A stretch of 64,000 bases of DNA from UBA1351 sp964563505 (GTDB lineage: Bacteria; Bacillota; Clostridia; Lachnospirales; Vallitaleaceae), in the NCBI GenBank assembly GCA_964563505.1, contig CAZLXW010000009.1, positions 1 through 64,000 of the forward strand, read 5' to 3'. The notes below the pieces were generated by a model that was not told the DNA's origin, did not search any database, and worked only from the letters and a program-made list of their open reading frames with translations. The position numbers and the translations under genes are program-made. Each line of letters begins with the position of its first letter. Position 1 is the first letter of the stretch. Positions 31,646 through 40,558 of the stretch are shown piece after piece.

Positions 31646-33913
31646 ATGATAAAATATCACGAAAAGACACGCGTTTTTCACATACAAACAAACAATACAA
31701 GTTATATTTTTAAAGTATTAGGGACAGGACATATTACACAACTTTATTACGGAGAAAAAATAGGCATTAAAGAAAATTATGATTCCTTAGATCAACAATA
31801 TGTTTCAGCACCGGGCAATAGTACGGTATACTCGACAAAAAGTGATTTTTGCCTAAATGTGACGCCTCTAGAATTCGGAACATATGGGAAAGGGGATTAT
31901 CGAGAACCGACACTACACCTTCAAGAAGAAGATGGTAATCGAACCTTTGATTTTTTATATGTATCTCATGAAATATACGAAGGTAAGGAAAAACTATCAG
32001 AACTCGCGAGTATCGAATTATCGGATGAAGACGGCCAATCGCTAGCTCTATTGCTGAAAGATGAAGTGAGTGGTGTAAAACTATATTTGAAATACAGTGT
32101 TATCGATGCTGCGGATATCATTATTCGATCCATGGAGCTGGTAAATAGCGGTTCAGGTCCATTAAAAATCCAACGTATGATGAGTTTTAATTGGGATGAT
32201 CGCTATAGTGACTATGACTTGATTTCGTTAGAAGGCCAGTGGATACGGGAACGCCATATCAACAAATATGCGCTGAAAAAAGGGCGTATTGTTTTGGATT
32301 CTAAAAAAGGAGTCAGTAGTTCGGACTATAATCCTTTTTTGTGTTTAGCAAAAAAAACAACCACGGAATGCACCGGAAAAGCTTATGGATTTGCTTTGAT
32401 TTATAGTGGTTCCCATGAATCCTCTGTTGAAGTGACACCCTATGGATTTACACGTATTCAGATGGGGATACAGTCCTTTGACTTTGAGTGGCTTTTAAAA
32501 CCGGGAGAATCCTTCCAAACTCCGGAAGCCGTGTTGACATTCAGTGCAAAGGGATTTAATGGAATGAGTCGGAATTTTCACCAGATGATTAATGACTATC
32601 TAATTCCAAAATATTGGCGTCGTCGGGAACGTCCCATACTAGCCAATAATTGGGAAGCTACATATTTTGATTTTGATCATAATAAAATCAAAGCCTTAGT
32701 TGATTCGGCCAAAGAGTTAGGGATTGAATTGTTTGTCCTTGATGATGGTTGGTTTATGAATCGTAATAACGACCGACACGGACTTGGTGATTGGATTGTT
32801 GACTATGACAAACTCGAGAATGGTATTGATGGTATTGCCCACTATGTTCATCAACAAGGACTAGAGTTTGGCCTATGGGTTGAGCCGGAAATGGTTAATA
32901 AAGGGACAGCCTTATATCGAAAACATCCGGAGTGGATCGTGGGCCACCCGAGACGTGAAGTTTCACCAGGGAGAAACCAATATATACTCGACTTGACGAA
33001 TGATGAAGTTATCGATTACCTTGAAAACAAGTTAAGTAGTATATTTGAACATGCAAAGGTTGATTACATTAAATGGGATATGAATCGTAATTTTTCTGAC
33101 CTGTATTCATCATGGCTTGAACCGGAGCGACAGCAAGAATTCGTACACCGTTATGTGTTAGGATTATATAAGCTTTTAGAACGATTAGTCAAACGTTTTC
33201 CTAAAGTCTTATTTGAATCCTGTAGTAGTGGTGGTAACCGTTTTGATATGGGCATGCTAGCTTATATGCCACAAACATGGACCTCGGATAATACAGATGC
33301 CCTTGCTAGGTATAAAATCCAATATGGTACGTCCTATGTATTTCCCTTGTCGACAATGGGAGCTCATGTTTCAGGGGAAAAATCCCATCAAGTCTTACGT
33401 AAAACACCCCTTGAAACCCGGTTTAATGTGGCGGCATTTGGTGTGTTAGGTTATGAACTCGATTTAATCAATTTATCCAACACAGAACGCGAGATCATCA
33501 AAGAACAAGTGGAATTTTATAAGAAACATCGTAGATTGTTTCAATTTGGCGATTTTAATCGTTTACAATCACCTTTTGAAAATAATCACATGCATTGGCA
33601 GGTTTTAGATCGAGATAAGAAGGAAGCGATTCTTGGCGAATACCAACAATTACAAGAAGCCAGTCCGGTGCTTGATCATCTCGACGTCATCAATCTAGAC
33701 GAAGAAGCAAGATATCATCTAGTTTGTCGAAAGCAACATGTCGATGAAGAGACGCGGATGATAAGTGAATCTTTTTCCTTATACGCATCCGGAGATGAAT
33801 TGTTAAAGGTTGGAATACGGCCATTTACACAGTTTATGGGTGTGGGGATTAATGCTTATACCCGAATATTGGGTGACTTTGGGTCGCGACTGTATCTAAT
33901 TGAGAAAGAGTGA
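31646..33913 (+). CDS. GH36 alpha-galactosidase
   Basis: This 755-residue cytoplasmic enzyme removes alpha-galactose from melibiose, raffinose and similar sugars. It has an N-terminal beta-sandwich (about 1-320), a TIM barrel with LFVLDDGWF and EFGLWVEPEMV, and a C-terminal beta domain. The nucleophile is Asp478 in YIKWDMNRNFSD and the acid/base is Asp548 in TSDNTD; CSSGGNRFD lies between them. There is no signal peptide, so it acts on imported sugar. It is the last gene of the LacI-controlled operon, with a GGAGAG site 14 bp after the permease. Confidence 0.96.
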   Translation: MIKYHEKTRVFHIQTNNTSYIFKVLGTGHITQLYYGEKIGIKENYDSLDQQYVSAPGNSTVYSTKSDFCLNVTPLEFGTYGKGDYREPTLHLQEEDGNRTFDFLYVSHEIYEGKEKLSELASIELSDEDGQSLALLLKDEVSGVKLYLKYSVIDAADIIIRSMELVNSGSGPLKIQRMMSFNWDDRYSDYDLISLEGQWIRERHINKYALKKGRIVLDSKKGVSSSDYNPFLCLAKKTTTECTGKAYGFALIYSGSHESSVEVTPYGFTRIQMGIQSFDFEWLLKPGESFQTPEAVLTFSAKGFNGMSRNFHQMINDYLIPKYWRRRERPILANNWEATYFDFDHNKIKALVDSAKELGIELFVLDDGWFMNRNNDRHGLGDWIVDYDKLENGIDGIAHYVHQQGLEFGLWVEPEMVNKGTALYRKHPEWIVGHPRREVSPGRNQYILDLTNDEVIDYLENKLSSIFEHAKVDYIKWDMNRNFSDLYSSWLEPERQQEFVHRYVLGLYKLLERLVKRFPKVLFESCSSGGNRFDMGMLAYMPQTWTSDNTDALARYKIQYGTSYVFPLSTMGAHVSGEKSHQVLRKTPLETRFNVAAFGVLGYELDLINLSNTEREIIKEQVEFYKKHRRLFQFGDFNRLQSPFENNHMHWQVLDRDKKEAILGEYQQLQEASPVLDHLDVINLDEEARYHLVCRKQHVDEETRMISESFSLYASGDELLKVGIRPFTQFMGVGINAYTRILGDFGSRLYLIEKE

Positions 33914-33917
33914 GAAA

Positions 33918-35450
33918 TTACTCTTTCTCTTTGTATTGGGAAGGATTCATTCCTGTATATTTTTTAAAGGCACGGCTAAAATAAGCCGGATTATTACCAA
34001 ATCCAATTTTTTCTGCAATATCGGTTATTCTGTTTTCATCTGCATCTGCTATCATTTTGCATGCTTTATCCATGCGATAATTCATTAAAAATGTTGAAAA
34101 GGAAATTCCGGTTTCTTTTTTAAAGGTTTTGCTTAAATAGTCTCTATTCATATACAACATGTTTTCGGCAATCCATTTAAGAGATAATTTTGGATTGCTA
34201 ATTTCATGCATGATAATTTTGATAATGTCATTGATTAAGGGTGAATATTTCAGCATATTTTTTTCATTATACAATTGAATGATTTCTTGGATGAAAAGGT
34301 TAAGTTGATGATGAATAACGTCTAAGTGGGTGGAATTGATTCCGTTTAAAAATTGGTTTAGATAATTGACACGAGAGGTGGCCGGAATATGGGAGAGTAG
34401 CTCATTTAACAATTCTAAAGTGGATAATTGTACTTGATCTTTTGTATAATGATTGTGTTTTAATTGGGTGAAGAAAGTATCCAATAATTGAATGGCTTCG
34501 TATTCATGGCCTTCTTTTAATGCTTTGCTCAATGGGTTAAAATCATAATTTAGATAAGAGACCTCTTTATTTAATAATCGAGTAAATTCATTTGCTTCAA
34601 CAATTTTTCCTTTGACAAAATATAAATGTGTTTTTATATAACCATGAAGCTGTGAATAGGATTCCGGTAATGACTTAATATCATGAACAGGCGTTAGAAA
34701 TATGGTCGTATCAATGGTATAGAAATCAAAAAACTTGGCTTTTATAAGACTGATTTTTTGCTTTAAGTCAAACAAATCTGTTTTATTAATAACCAGAATA
34801 GATTCTTCATTAATGGTTGTCCTTAATATGATGTTACTGACATCTAAGACTTCATTAATGATATTATTAAGTGCAAAGGTATGATAGTTTTCAATAGACG
34901 TTCCGATATTAAAAAGTATGAGATATCCCTTATCCAAATCAATCTTAAGCTTAATTAATCGATTTAAGTATTCCCACTCTTGCTTTCCAAACTCATCGCC
35001 AAGTAAGAAGCGTCCAAAAGAATGCTCAGTTATGTTCTCTAGCAAAGCTTTATGGATAAGTAGCTGATTATTTTTTTGATTTAGTTCATCAATTAGTTCA
35101 GTTAATACTGAATTTAATTCATCATCGCTTGATGGCTTTAATAAATAATGTTTTACCCCATATTGCATTGCTTTGTGTGCATATTCAAATTCATCATGTC
35201 CTGAAAAAACGATAAAATGAATATTCGGATATTTTATACTAACTTCTTTGATTAATTCTAATCCATCCATTTCCGGCATCTTAACATCAGTTATGATGAT
35301 GTCAGGAAGGTCGTTTTCAATAGATTTCATTGCTTCAATTCCGTCATGTGCCATACCTGATTTTGTGAGTGCTAGATGCTCCCAATGAATCATTGCATCA
35401 AGTCCTTGGCAAATTAATGATTCATCGTCAACGATTAATAATTTATACAT
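33918..35450 (-). CDS. YesN-type response regulator with AraC DNA-binding domain
   Basis: The 510-residue protein has an N-terminal receiver (residues 3-120; VDDESL, phosphorylation Asp55 in IIITDVKMPEMDG, conserved Lys in YLLKPSS), a long middle region, and a C-terminal AraC pair of helix-turn-helices (about 410-510; SLKWIAENMLYMNRDYLSK and IAEKIGFGNNPAYFSRAFKKY). It overlaps the kinase gene by 8 bp. The pair faces away from the ABC/GH31/GH105 operon, whose promoter has a 21-bp-spaced direct repeat, a probable binding site for this protein. Confidence 0.94.
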   Translation of the reverse strand: MYKLLIVDDESLICQGLDAMIHWEHLALTKSGMAHDGIEAMKSIENDLPDIIITDVKMPEMDGLELIKEVSIKYPNIHFIVFSGHDEFEYAHKAMQYGVKHYLLKPSSDDELNSVLTELIDELNQKNNQLLIHKALLENITEHSFGRFLLGDEFGKQEWEYLNRLIKLKIDLDKGYLILFNIGTSIENYHTFALNNIINEVLDVSNIILRTTINEESILVINKTDLFDLKQKISLIKAKFFDFYTIDTTIFLTPVHDIKSLPESYSQLHGYIKTHLYFVKGKIVEANEFTRLLNKEVSYLNYDFNPLSKALKEGHEYEAIQLLDTFFTQLKHNHYTKDQVQLSTLELLNELLSHIPATSRVNYLNQFLNGINSTHLDVIHHQLNLFIQEIIQLYNEKNMLKYSPLINDIIKIIMHEISNPKLSLKWIAENMLYMNRDYLSKTFKKETGISFSTFLMNYRMDKACKMIADADENRITDIAEKIGFGNNPAYFSRAFKKYTGMNPSQYKEKE

Positions 35451-37215
35451 GAGTACCTCCTAGATAATCACTATCTTTTGGCAAAGATATAATGATTGTG
35501 GTTCCTTGGCCTTGACTACTTTTAATCGCTAATCCATAGGCTTGGCCAAACATCATTTTGATTCGGTCATTTATGTTGCGCAAACCAATACCAAGGCGTT
35601 CTGTTGCATTTAAAGAATTCTCAATAACATCTAAATAGTCTGGATTCATGCCTGGCCCATTATCAGTAACATGGATAAAGAGGGTATTGTCTTTTTCAAA
35701 ACATGATATTTTTATGAGACCATTTGTTCTTTTTTCGGAAATGCCATATTTAATTGAATTTTCGACTAATGGCTGTAATGTAAATGGGGGAATCATGTAA
35801 TCCCAATAACCTTGTTCAATATTGAGCGTATAATTTAATCGCGATTGATAACGTATTTTTTGAATAGCCATATAATTTTCTAAGATTTTGATTTCATCAG
35901 AAAGCTTAATTAATGGTTTGTCATTGTTTACTGAAAATCGAAAAAGATTGCTGAGTGCCTCAACCATGGTTGAGATTTTTTCCTGTTTGGAAATTTTTGC
36001 TAAAGCGTTAATGGAGGTTAGTGTATTATATAAAAAATGAGGGTTGACTTGGGATTGAAGGGCTCTGTATTTAGCATCTTTAATCGTCAATTGCTTCAAA
36101 TAATTTTCATTAATTAGCGTATTAATCTCACGAATCATTAGCTCAAAATCATGTTCAAGCTGTCCGATTTCATCTTCGGAATGGTAGGATTCAAAATCCA
36201 TTTTAGTGATATCAAATATTCCCTTCTCAACAGTATTCATATTCGAAGCAAGTTTCGCAATCGGTTTTGTAAATTGTTTTGAAAATAAAAAGATAATGAT
36301 GAAAGAGATTACAAAAATAATGCTGAAAAAAACATATGTGAATGTATTGATTGATTTTATCTGAGAAGTGATATGATTGTAGGGAATAATATTTATATAC
36401 ATCCAATCCGTATATTTCACTTTACTAAAAGCAACAAAATAGTCTTCATTATCTAGCGTTTGCATCATATATCCATTTCTGCTATTAGGAATATTTATAA
36501 CGTCAATAAGGTCCGGAGAAGAGGAAGTAAATACAAGGTTATCTTCGAGAAAGATTAGTACAGTTGAATCAAATTCATTAAATAAATGACTGTGCTTTTT
36601 AATTAACCCTTCTTTATTAATACGAATAATAATCGTGCCCAATTGATCTAATGTAAAATTCTTTACTTCGCGAACAGAACGTGCGCAATATAGCCATTTA
36701 TCATTATTGTCCGTATACCAGATGTTCTTACCATTTGCCAAGGCAGCAAGCTCAAGAATAGATTCCTTTGCGAATGGATTTATCGGAAGCTCTCTTTTTC
36801 CTATATTCACTTCAAATTCATTCAGACTAATTGCATGAATGGAATCAATGTAATTATCGCTATTACTGTAATTAAACAAAGTCTCATCGAGGTCAATCCG
36901 ATTTACTATATATTGGTTTTCCGGAGTGATTGTTAATAAGGTTGAAAAATAGTCTTGTACAACCTTATCAACAGCAATGTTTAAAGAGAGTGTCTCTATT
37001 TTGGTAAGTTCATTCGTAATAATTGAAGAAGAGATGTTTAGTACTTGTGCGGAGACTTGTAAATGTTGTTCTTTGACTAGATTGTTTGCAAACTGTACAA
37101 CAGCAAGAGTTAGTAAAAAAGCTATACCTGTAATACTGATAATTAGAAAAAATAATTTTTCTCGGATCCTGCGTTTACTATAAAATGTTTTGAAAAATTT
37201 GAGTGGTTTAATCAT
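35443..37215 (-). CDS. YesM-type sensor histidine kinase
   Basis: This 590-residue membrane kinase has a membrane segment at about 18-40, an extracellular Cache-like sensor (about 42-285), a second segment (about 290-312), a HAMP domain (KQFTKPIAKLASNMNTVEKG), the HisKA_7 phosphoacceptor (QSQVNPHFLYNTLTSI) and an ATPase domain (LVENSIKYG, DNGPGM, GIGLRNINDRI). It phosphorylates the YesN regulator encoded just downstream. AGGAGGT precedes the ATG. The ligand is probably an oligosaccharide or its bound binding protein from the neighbouring locus. Confidence 0.94.
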   Translation of the reverse strand: MIKPLKFFKTFYSKRRIREKLFFLIISITGIAFLLTLAVVQFANNLVKEQHLQVSAQVLNISSSIITNELTKIETLSLNIAVDKVVQDYFSTLLTITPENQYIVNRIDLDETLFNYSNSDNYIDSIHAISLNEFEVNIGKRELPINPFAKESILELAALANGKNIWYTDNNDKWLYCARSVREVKNFTLDQLGTIIIRINKEGLIKKHSHLFNEFDSTVLIFLEDNLVFTSSSPDLIDVINIPNSRNGYMMQTLDNEDYFVAFSKVKYTDWMYINIIPYNHITSQIKSINTFTYVFFSIIFVISFIIIFLFSKQFTKPIAKLASNMNTVEKGIFDITKMDFESYHSEDEIGQLEHDFELMIREINTLINENYLKQLTIKDAKYRALQSQVNPHFLYNTLTSINALAKISKQEKISTMVEALSNLFRFSVNNDKPLIKLSDEIKILENYMAIQKIRYQSRLNYTLNIEQGYWDYMIPPFTLQPLVENSIKYGISEKRTNGLIKISCFEKDNTLFIHVTDNGPGMNPDYLDVIENSLNATERLGIGLRNINDRIKMMFGQAYGLAIKSSQGQGTTIIISLPKDSDYLGGTHV

Positions 37216-37311
37216 ACGAAAACCTCCTATGTAATGTAAGACAATTTTACTTTATCATAGATTCATATATGTGACAATCGAATTAAGATGATGAGCATAA
37301 TAACCTCTTTA

Positions 37312-37339
37312 TTGTGCAAAAATACCTCGTCTTTGTGCA
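37312..37339. promoter_or_regulatory. Direct-repeat activator site (YesN-type candidate)
   Basis: TTGTGCA occurs at 37312-37318 and 37333-37339, exactly 21 bp apart (two helical turns), with CTC at the same offset before each. The second copy ends 23 bp before the -10 box, so it abuts the -35 position. This is the geometry of AraC-family activators. The adjacent YesN regulator is the obvious candidate. Confidence 0.6.
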
Positions 37340-37362
37340 TTTCATCATAAGAGAATAACCGA

Positions 37363-37368
37363 TATAAT
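37363..37368 (+). promoter_or_regulatory. -10 box of the GH31/GH105 operon
   Basis: TATAAT at 37363-37368 has no recognisable -35, consistent with an activator-dependent promoter using the direct repeats upstream. Confidence 0.6.
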
Positions 37369-37410
37369 ATATCTGTAGTCAATTATTTCAAATATTAGGG
37401 AGGTTACAAA

Positions 37411-38748
37411 ATGGCTAAAAAAAGTTTGGTAGTATTACTCATCCTCGCATTATCGATAGCAATGTTTAGTGGATGTGGTAAAGAAGAAACAGGGGAAAAT
37501 GTTAGTACAGGAACAGATACAAGTTCTCAAGAAGGTACAACAAATGATGGGAATTCAAACAGTGCAGATAATGAAAAGGAAGATGTAAAGTTAGATATTT
37601 TGTGGTTTGCAGACGGAGTCGAAACAGAGGCTATGCAAAACGTCATGGATAACTACAAAGTTGAAAATCCTCATGTAGAGTTCAATATGATTGAAGTTGC
37701 ATATAGTGATTTAGACTCAAAACTTAAAACGATGATTGCGGGAGGAACGCCACCTGCGATTGCACGAGTCACAAATCCGGGATTGTTATTTGACCATGCG
37801 CAAGATTTAAGCGAGTTTATGGGCGGTTATGATACGTTTACAGAACAATATATGGATTCATTAGAACCATATTACACAAAAGACGGTGGCGTCTACGCAG
37901 TACCGATGGATGTAACTGCAAATGGTTTGATTTATAACAAAACACTATTTGATCAAGCCGGAGTAGACGTTCCGGGGTCTCCAGAGGAAGTGTGGACTTG
38001 GGAAGAGTTTGAGCAAGCCGTTATTGAAGTTAAAGAAAATTCTGATGCAAGATATGGCTTGCTTTGGGATGTTACTTCACACAGATGGTCAACTTTATTG
38101 TATGAATTTGGTGGAAGTATCATTAATGAAGCAGGAGACGGACCTGCAATTAATAATGAGCAAGGTGTTGCAGCTATGAATTACTTTAAAAAGCTACATG
38201 ATACAGATGTTATTCCAAAATCAGTATGGCTTGGAGGAGAAAATCCAAATAACCTATTTAGATCAGGAACAGCCGTTGCTCATCTTTCAGGAAACTGGAT
38301 GTTAAGTAATTATAGAGATATTACTGATTTTGACTGGGGCGTAACATATGCACCAAAACAAGCAACACGATCTTCAGTACCTGGTGGAAAATATATGATG
38401 CCATTTAAAAACACCGGAGTGGAAGAAGAAGCAATGAAATTCTTAGAGTATTTTGCGAAAGCGGAGAATACCGGGCAGTATTGCAGTGATTCATTATTTA
38501 TTAGTCCTAGATTAGATAATAGTGAATTAGATTATGAATATGGGAAAGAAATGTTTGCAATCTTTTCAAATGAGTTAGCAAACACACCACCGGCAGCAGC
38601 AAAAGATTGGTCGAGACAAGATATCATGCCTGTTGTTAATCCTGATATTACAGATGCAATCAAAGACGTATTAATGGGAGAAGCAGAAGCACAAGAAGCG
38701 CTTGATAAAGTGGCACAACTAATAACAGAAACAATTGAAGCTCAATAG
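37411..38748 (+). CDS. CUT1 sugar ABC transporter, substrate-binding lipoprotein
   Basis: The 445-residue lipoprotein has a lipobox (FSGC, Cys22), a Ser/Thr/Asn-rich linker (about 28-55) and an SBP_bac_1 domain (VKLDILWFADGVETEAM, YAVPMDVTANGLIYNKTLFDQAGVD). With the two permeases downstream it should bring in oligosaccharides processed by GH31, the 816-residue protein and GH105. AGGGAGGT precedes the ATG. A stable stem-loop follows. Confidence 0.93.
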   Translation: MAKKSLVVLLILALSIAMFSGCGKEETGENVSTGTDTSSQEGTTNDGNSNSADNEKEDVKLDILWFADGVETEAMQNVMDNYKVENPHVEFNMIEVAYSDLDSKLKTMIAGGTPPAIARVTNPGLLFDHAQDLSEFMGGYDTFTEQYMDSLEPYYTKDGGVYAVPMDVTANGLIYNKTLFDQAGVDVPGSPEEVWTWEEFEQAVIEVKENSDARYGLLWDVTSHRWSTLLYEFGGSIINEAGDGPAINNEQGVAAMNYFKKLHDTDVIPKSVWLGGENPNNLFRSGTAVAHLSGNWMLSNYRDITDFDWGVTYAPKQATRSSVPGGKYMMPFKNTGVEEEAMKFLEYFAKAENTGQYCSDSLFISPRLDNSELDYEYGKEMFAIFSNELANTPPAAAKDWSRQDIMPVVNPDITDAIKDVLMGEAEAQEALDKVAQLITETIEAQ

Positions 38749-38767
38749 TAGTAATAAATAGATGGTG

Positions 38768-38805
38768 ATTAAAGGCTGCTGATGAAGGAAAAGGCAGCCT
38801 TTAAT
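38768..38805 (+). other. Intra-operon stem-loop after the binding-protein gene
   Basis: Perfect 12-bp arms (38768-38779 and 38794-38805). There is no strong T-run, so mRNA stabilisation of the upstream cistron is more likely than full termination. Confidence 0.75.
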
Positions 38806-38830
38806 TATTAAAAAGTACGGAGGTTGATGT

Positions 38831-39727
38831 ATGGAACATCGAATAAAACAAAAAAAACGAAAAATTAATATCCAGCGTGCTTTGGCGCCATATTTATTTG
38901 TTTTTCCTAATTTTATAATCTTTTTTATTTTTGTAGTTATACCGGCAGCATATGGTCTGTATTTTTCATTTACAAATTATGATGGACTTTCAGAAGAAGA
39001 ATTTGTGGGAATAACAAACTATGTAAAATTATTTAGCGATAGCGACTTTTGGGATACAATGCTTCGAACAGCAATTTATTCAGGTATCGTGGTGCCAACT
39101 ATTTATGTGTTTGCCTTGGGAATAGCTATTTTGTTGATAAAAGAAATTCGATTCAAAGGCATTTTTCGGGCAATTATTTATTGGCCGACAATGATATCAT
39201 TCATCGTAGTTGGAGTAACATGGAAATGGATTTTTGGCGATACTTTTGGAATCATTAATTATCTAATGGAACTTGGAGGGCAAAAAGGAATCCCATGGTT
39301 GTCGGAATCCTTTTATGCAACGCTGGTTGTTATTGTTGCCACATTGTGGTCGAGAATTGGTTTTTTCATGGTTATTTTCATTTCCGGATTACAGAGCATT
39401 CCCTCAGAATTTTATGAAGCTGCAAATATTGACGGAGCAAAGAAATGGCAGATGTTTACCCAAATCACTTTGCCCCTTCTAAAACCAACAAGTGTTATGG
39501 TTATTATGCTTGCAATTATTGATTCATTCAAAGCATATCCATTAATTGTATCACTAACGGGTGGAGGACCTGGGAGAGCGACAACATACCTCGTTCAATA
39601 TATTTATCGTTTTGGTTTTGAAAAAAATCAGCTTGGATATGCAAGTGCAATGTCGGTAATCCTTTTCTTAATTATATTAATTACAACTTCAATCCAATTC
39701 AAAGTGAATAAAGGAGGCGAAATTTAA
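38831..39727 (+). CDS. CUT1 sugar ABC transporter permease (MalF-like)
   Basis: This 298-residue permease has six membrane segments and the EAA loop FYEAANIDGAKKWQMFTQIT. A basic N-terminus (KQKKRKINIQRA) precedes the first segment. ACGGAGG before the ATG supports the start. The last base of its stop codon is the first of the next gene (TAATG), so the two permeases are translationally coupled. Confidence 0.94.
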   Translation: MEHRIKQKKRKINIQRALAPYLFVFPNFIIFFIFVVIPAAYGLYFSFTNYDGLSEEEFVGITNYVKLFSDSDFWDTMLRTAIYSGIVVPTIYVFALGIAILLIKEIRFKGIFRAIIYWPTMISFIVVGVTWKWIFGDTFGIINYLMELGGQKGIPWLSESFYATLVVIVATLWSRIGFFMVIFISGLQSIPSEFYEAANIDGAKKWQMFTQITLPLLKPTSVMVIMLAIIDSFKAYPLIVSLTGGGPGRATTYLVQYIYRFGFEKNQLGYASAMSVILFLIILITTSIQFKVNKGGEI

Positions 39728-40545
39728 TGAAAGTAAGCAAAAATTTAATGGTATATCTTGTCCTAATAATTATTTCGGCCTTCTTCTTGCTTCCGGTTAT
39801 TTGGATTGTGTTATCATCATTTAAAGCAGGAACGAGTTTATATAAGTGGCCACCTGAGTTAATACCAAGTCAACCATCTATAGAAAACTATATTATTGCA
39901 TTTAAAAAAGGGAATTTTGGGTTATTCTTTTACAATAGTTTTATGGTAACGATTCTGTCAACAATGGTCACATTAGTGATTAATACAATGGCTGGATTTG
40001 CCTTAGCTAAGTATAAGTTTAAAGGAAGAGATCTTTTGCTGATTGGCTTTATCTCGACACTAATGATTCCTTTAGAGGTAATTATGATTCCAATATTTCA
40101 AGTGATTACGAAGTTGAATTTATATAATACATTTGTAGGTATTATTGTACCTCCGGCAGCAACGCCCACAGGCTTGTTTTTGATGCGCCAGTATCTACTT
40201 TCAGTACCTGATGAACTTTTAGAGGCAGCTCGTATTGATGGAGCTTCAGAGTGGCGAATATTTGTAAAACTGATTTTGCCAATATCAAAACCTGTGTTAT
40301 CCGTTTTAACAATATTTTCATTTATGTGGCGTTGGAATGACTTCTTATGGCCTTTAATTGTTATAAGTACACCTGAAAAATACACTGTACAATTAGCCAT
40401 ATCTAATTTTGTCGGTCAATACAATGTGGATTGGAACGGATTATTAGCGATATCAGTAATCACCATGATTCCGGTATTAATTGTTTTCTTGATATTCCAA
40501 AAGCAATTTGTTAAAGGAATGGTTACATCGGGATTAAAAGGATAA
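39727..40545 (+). CDS. CUT1 sugar ABC transporter permease (MalG-like)
   Basis: The 272-residue permease has six membrane segments and the EAA loop LEAARIDGASEWRIFVKLILP. It starts inside the stop codon of the first permease and has an AGGAGG site within that gene. It is followed by the GH31 gene after 13 bp. As in the galactoside locus, no ATPase gene is linked. Confidence 0.94.
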   Translation: MKVSKNLMVYLVLIIISAFFLLPVIWIVLSSFKAGTSLYKWPPELIPSQPSIENYIIAFKKGNFGLFFYNSFMVTILSTMVTLVINTMAGFALAKYKFKGRDLLLIGFISTLMIPLEVIMIPIFQVITKLNLYNTFVGIIVPPAATPTGLFLMRQYLLSVPDELLEAARIDGASEWRIFVKLILPISKPVLSVLTIFSFMWRWNDFLWPLIVISTPEKYTVQLAISNFVGQYNVDWNGLLAISVITMIPVLIVFLIFQKQFVKGMVTSGLKG

Positions 40546-40558
40546 TGATGGAGGAATT

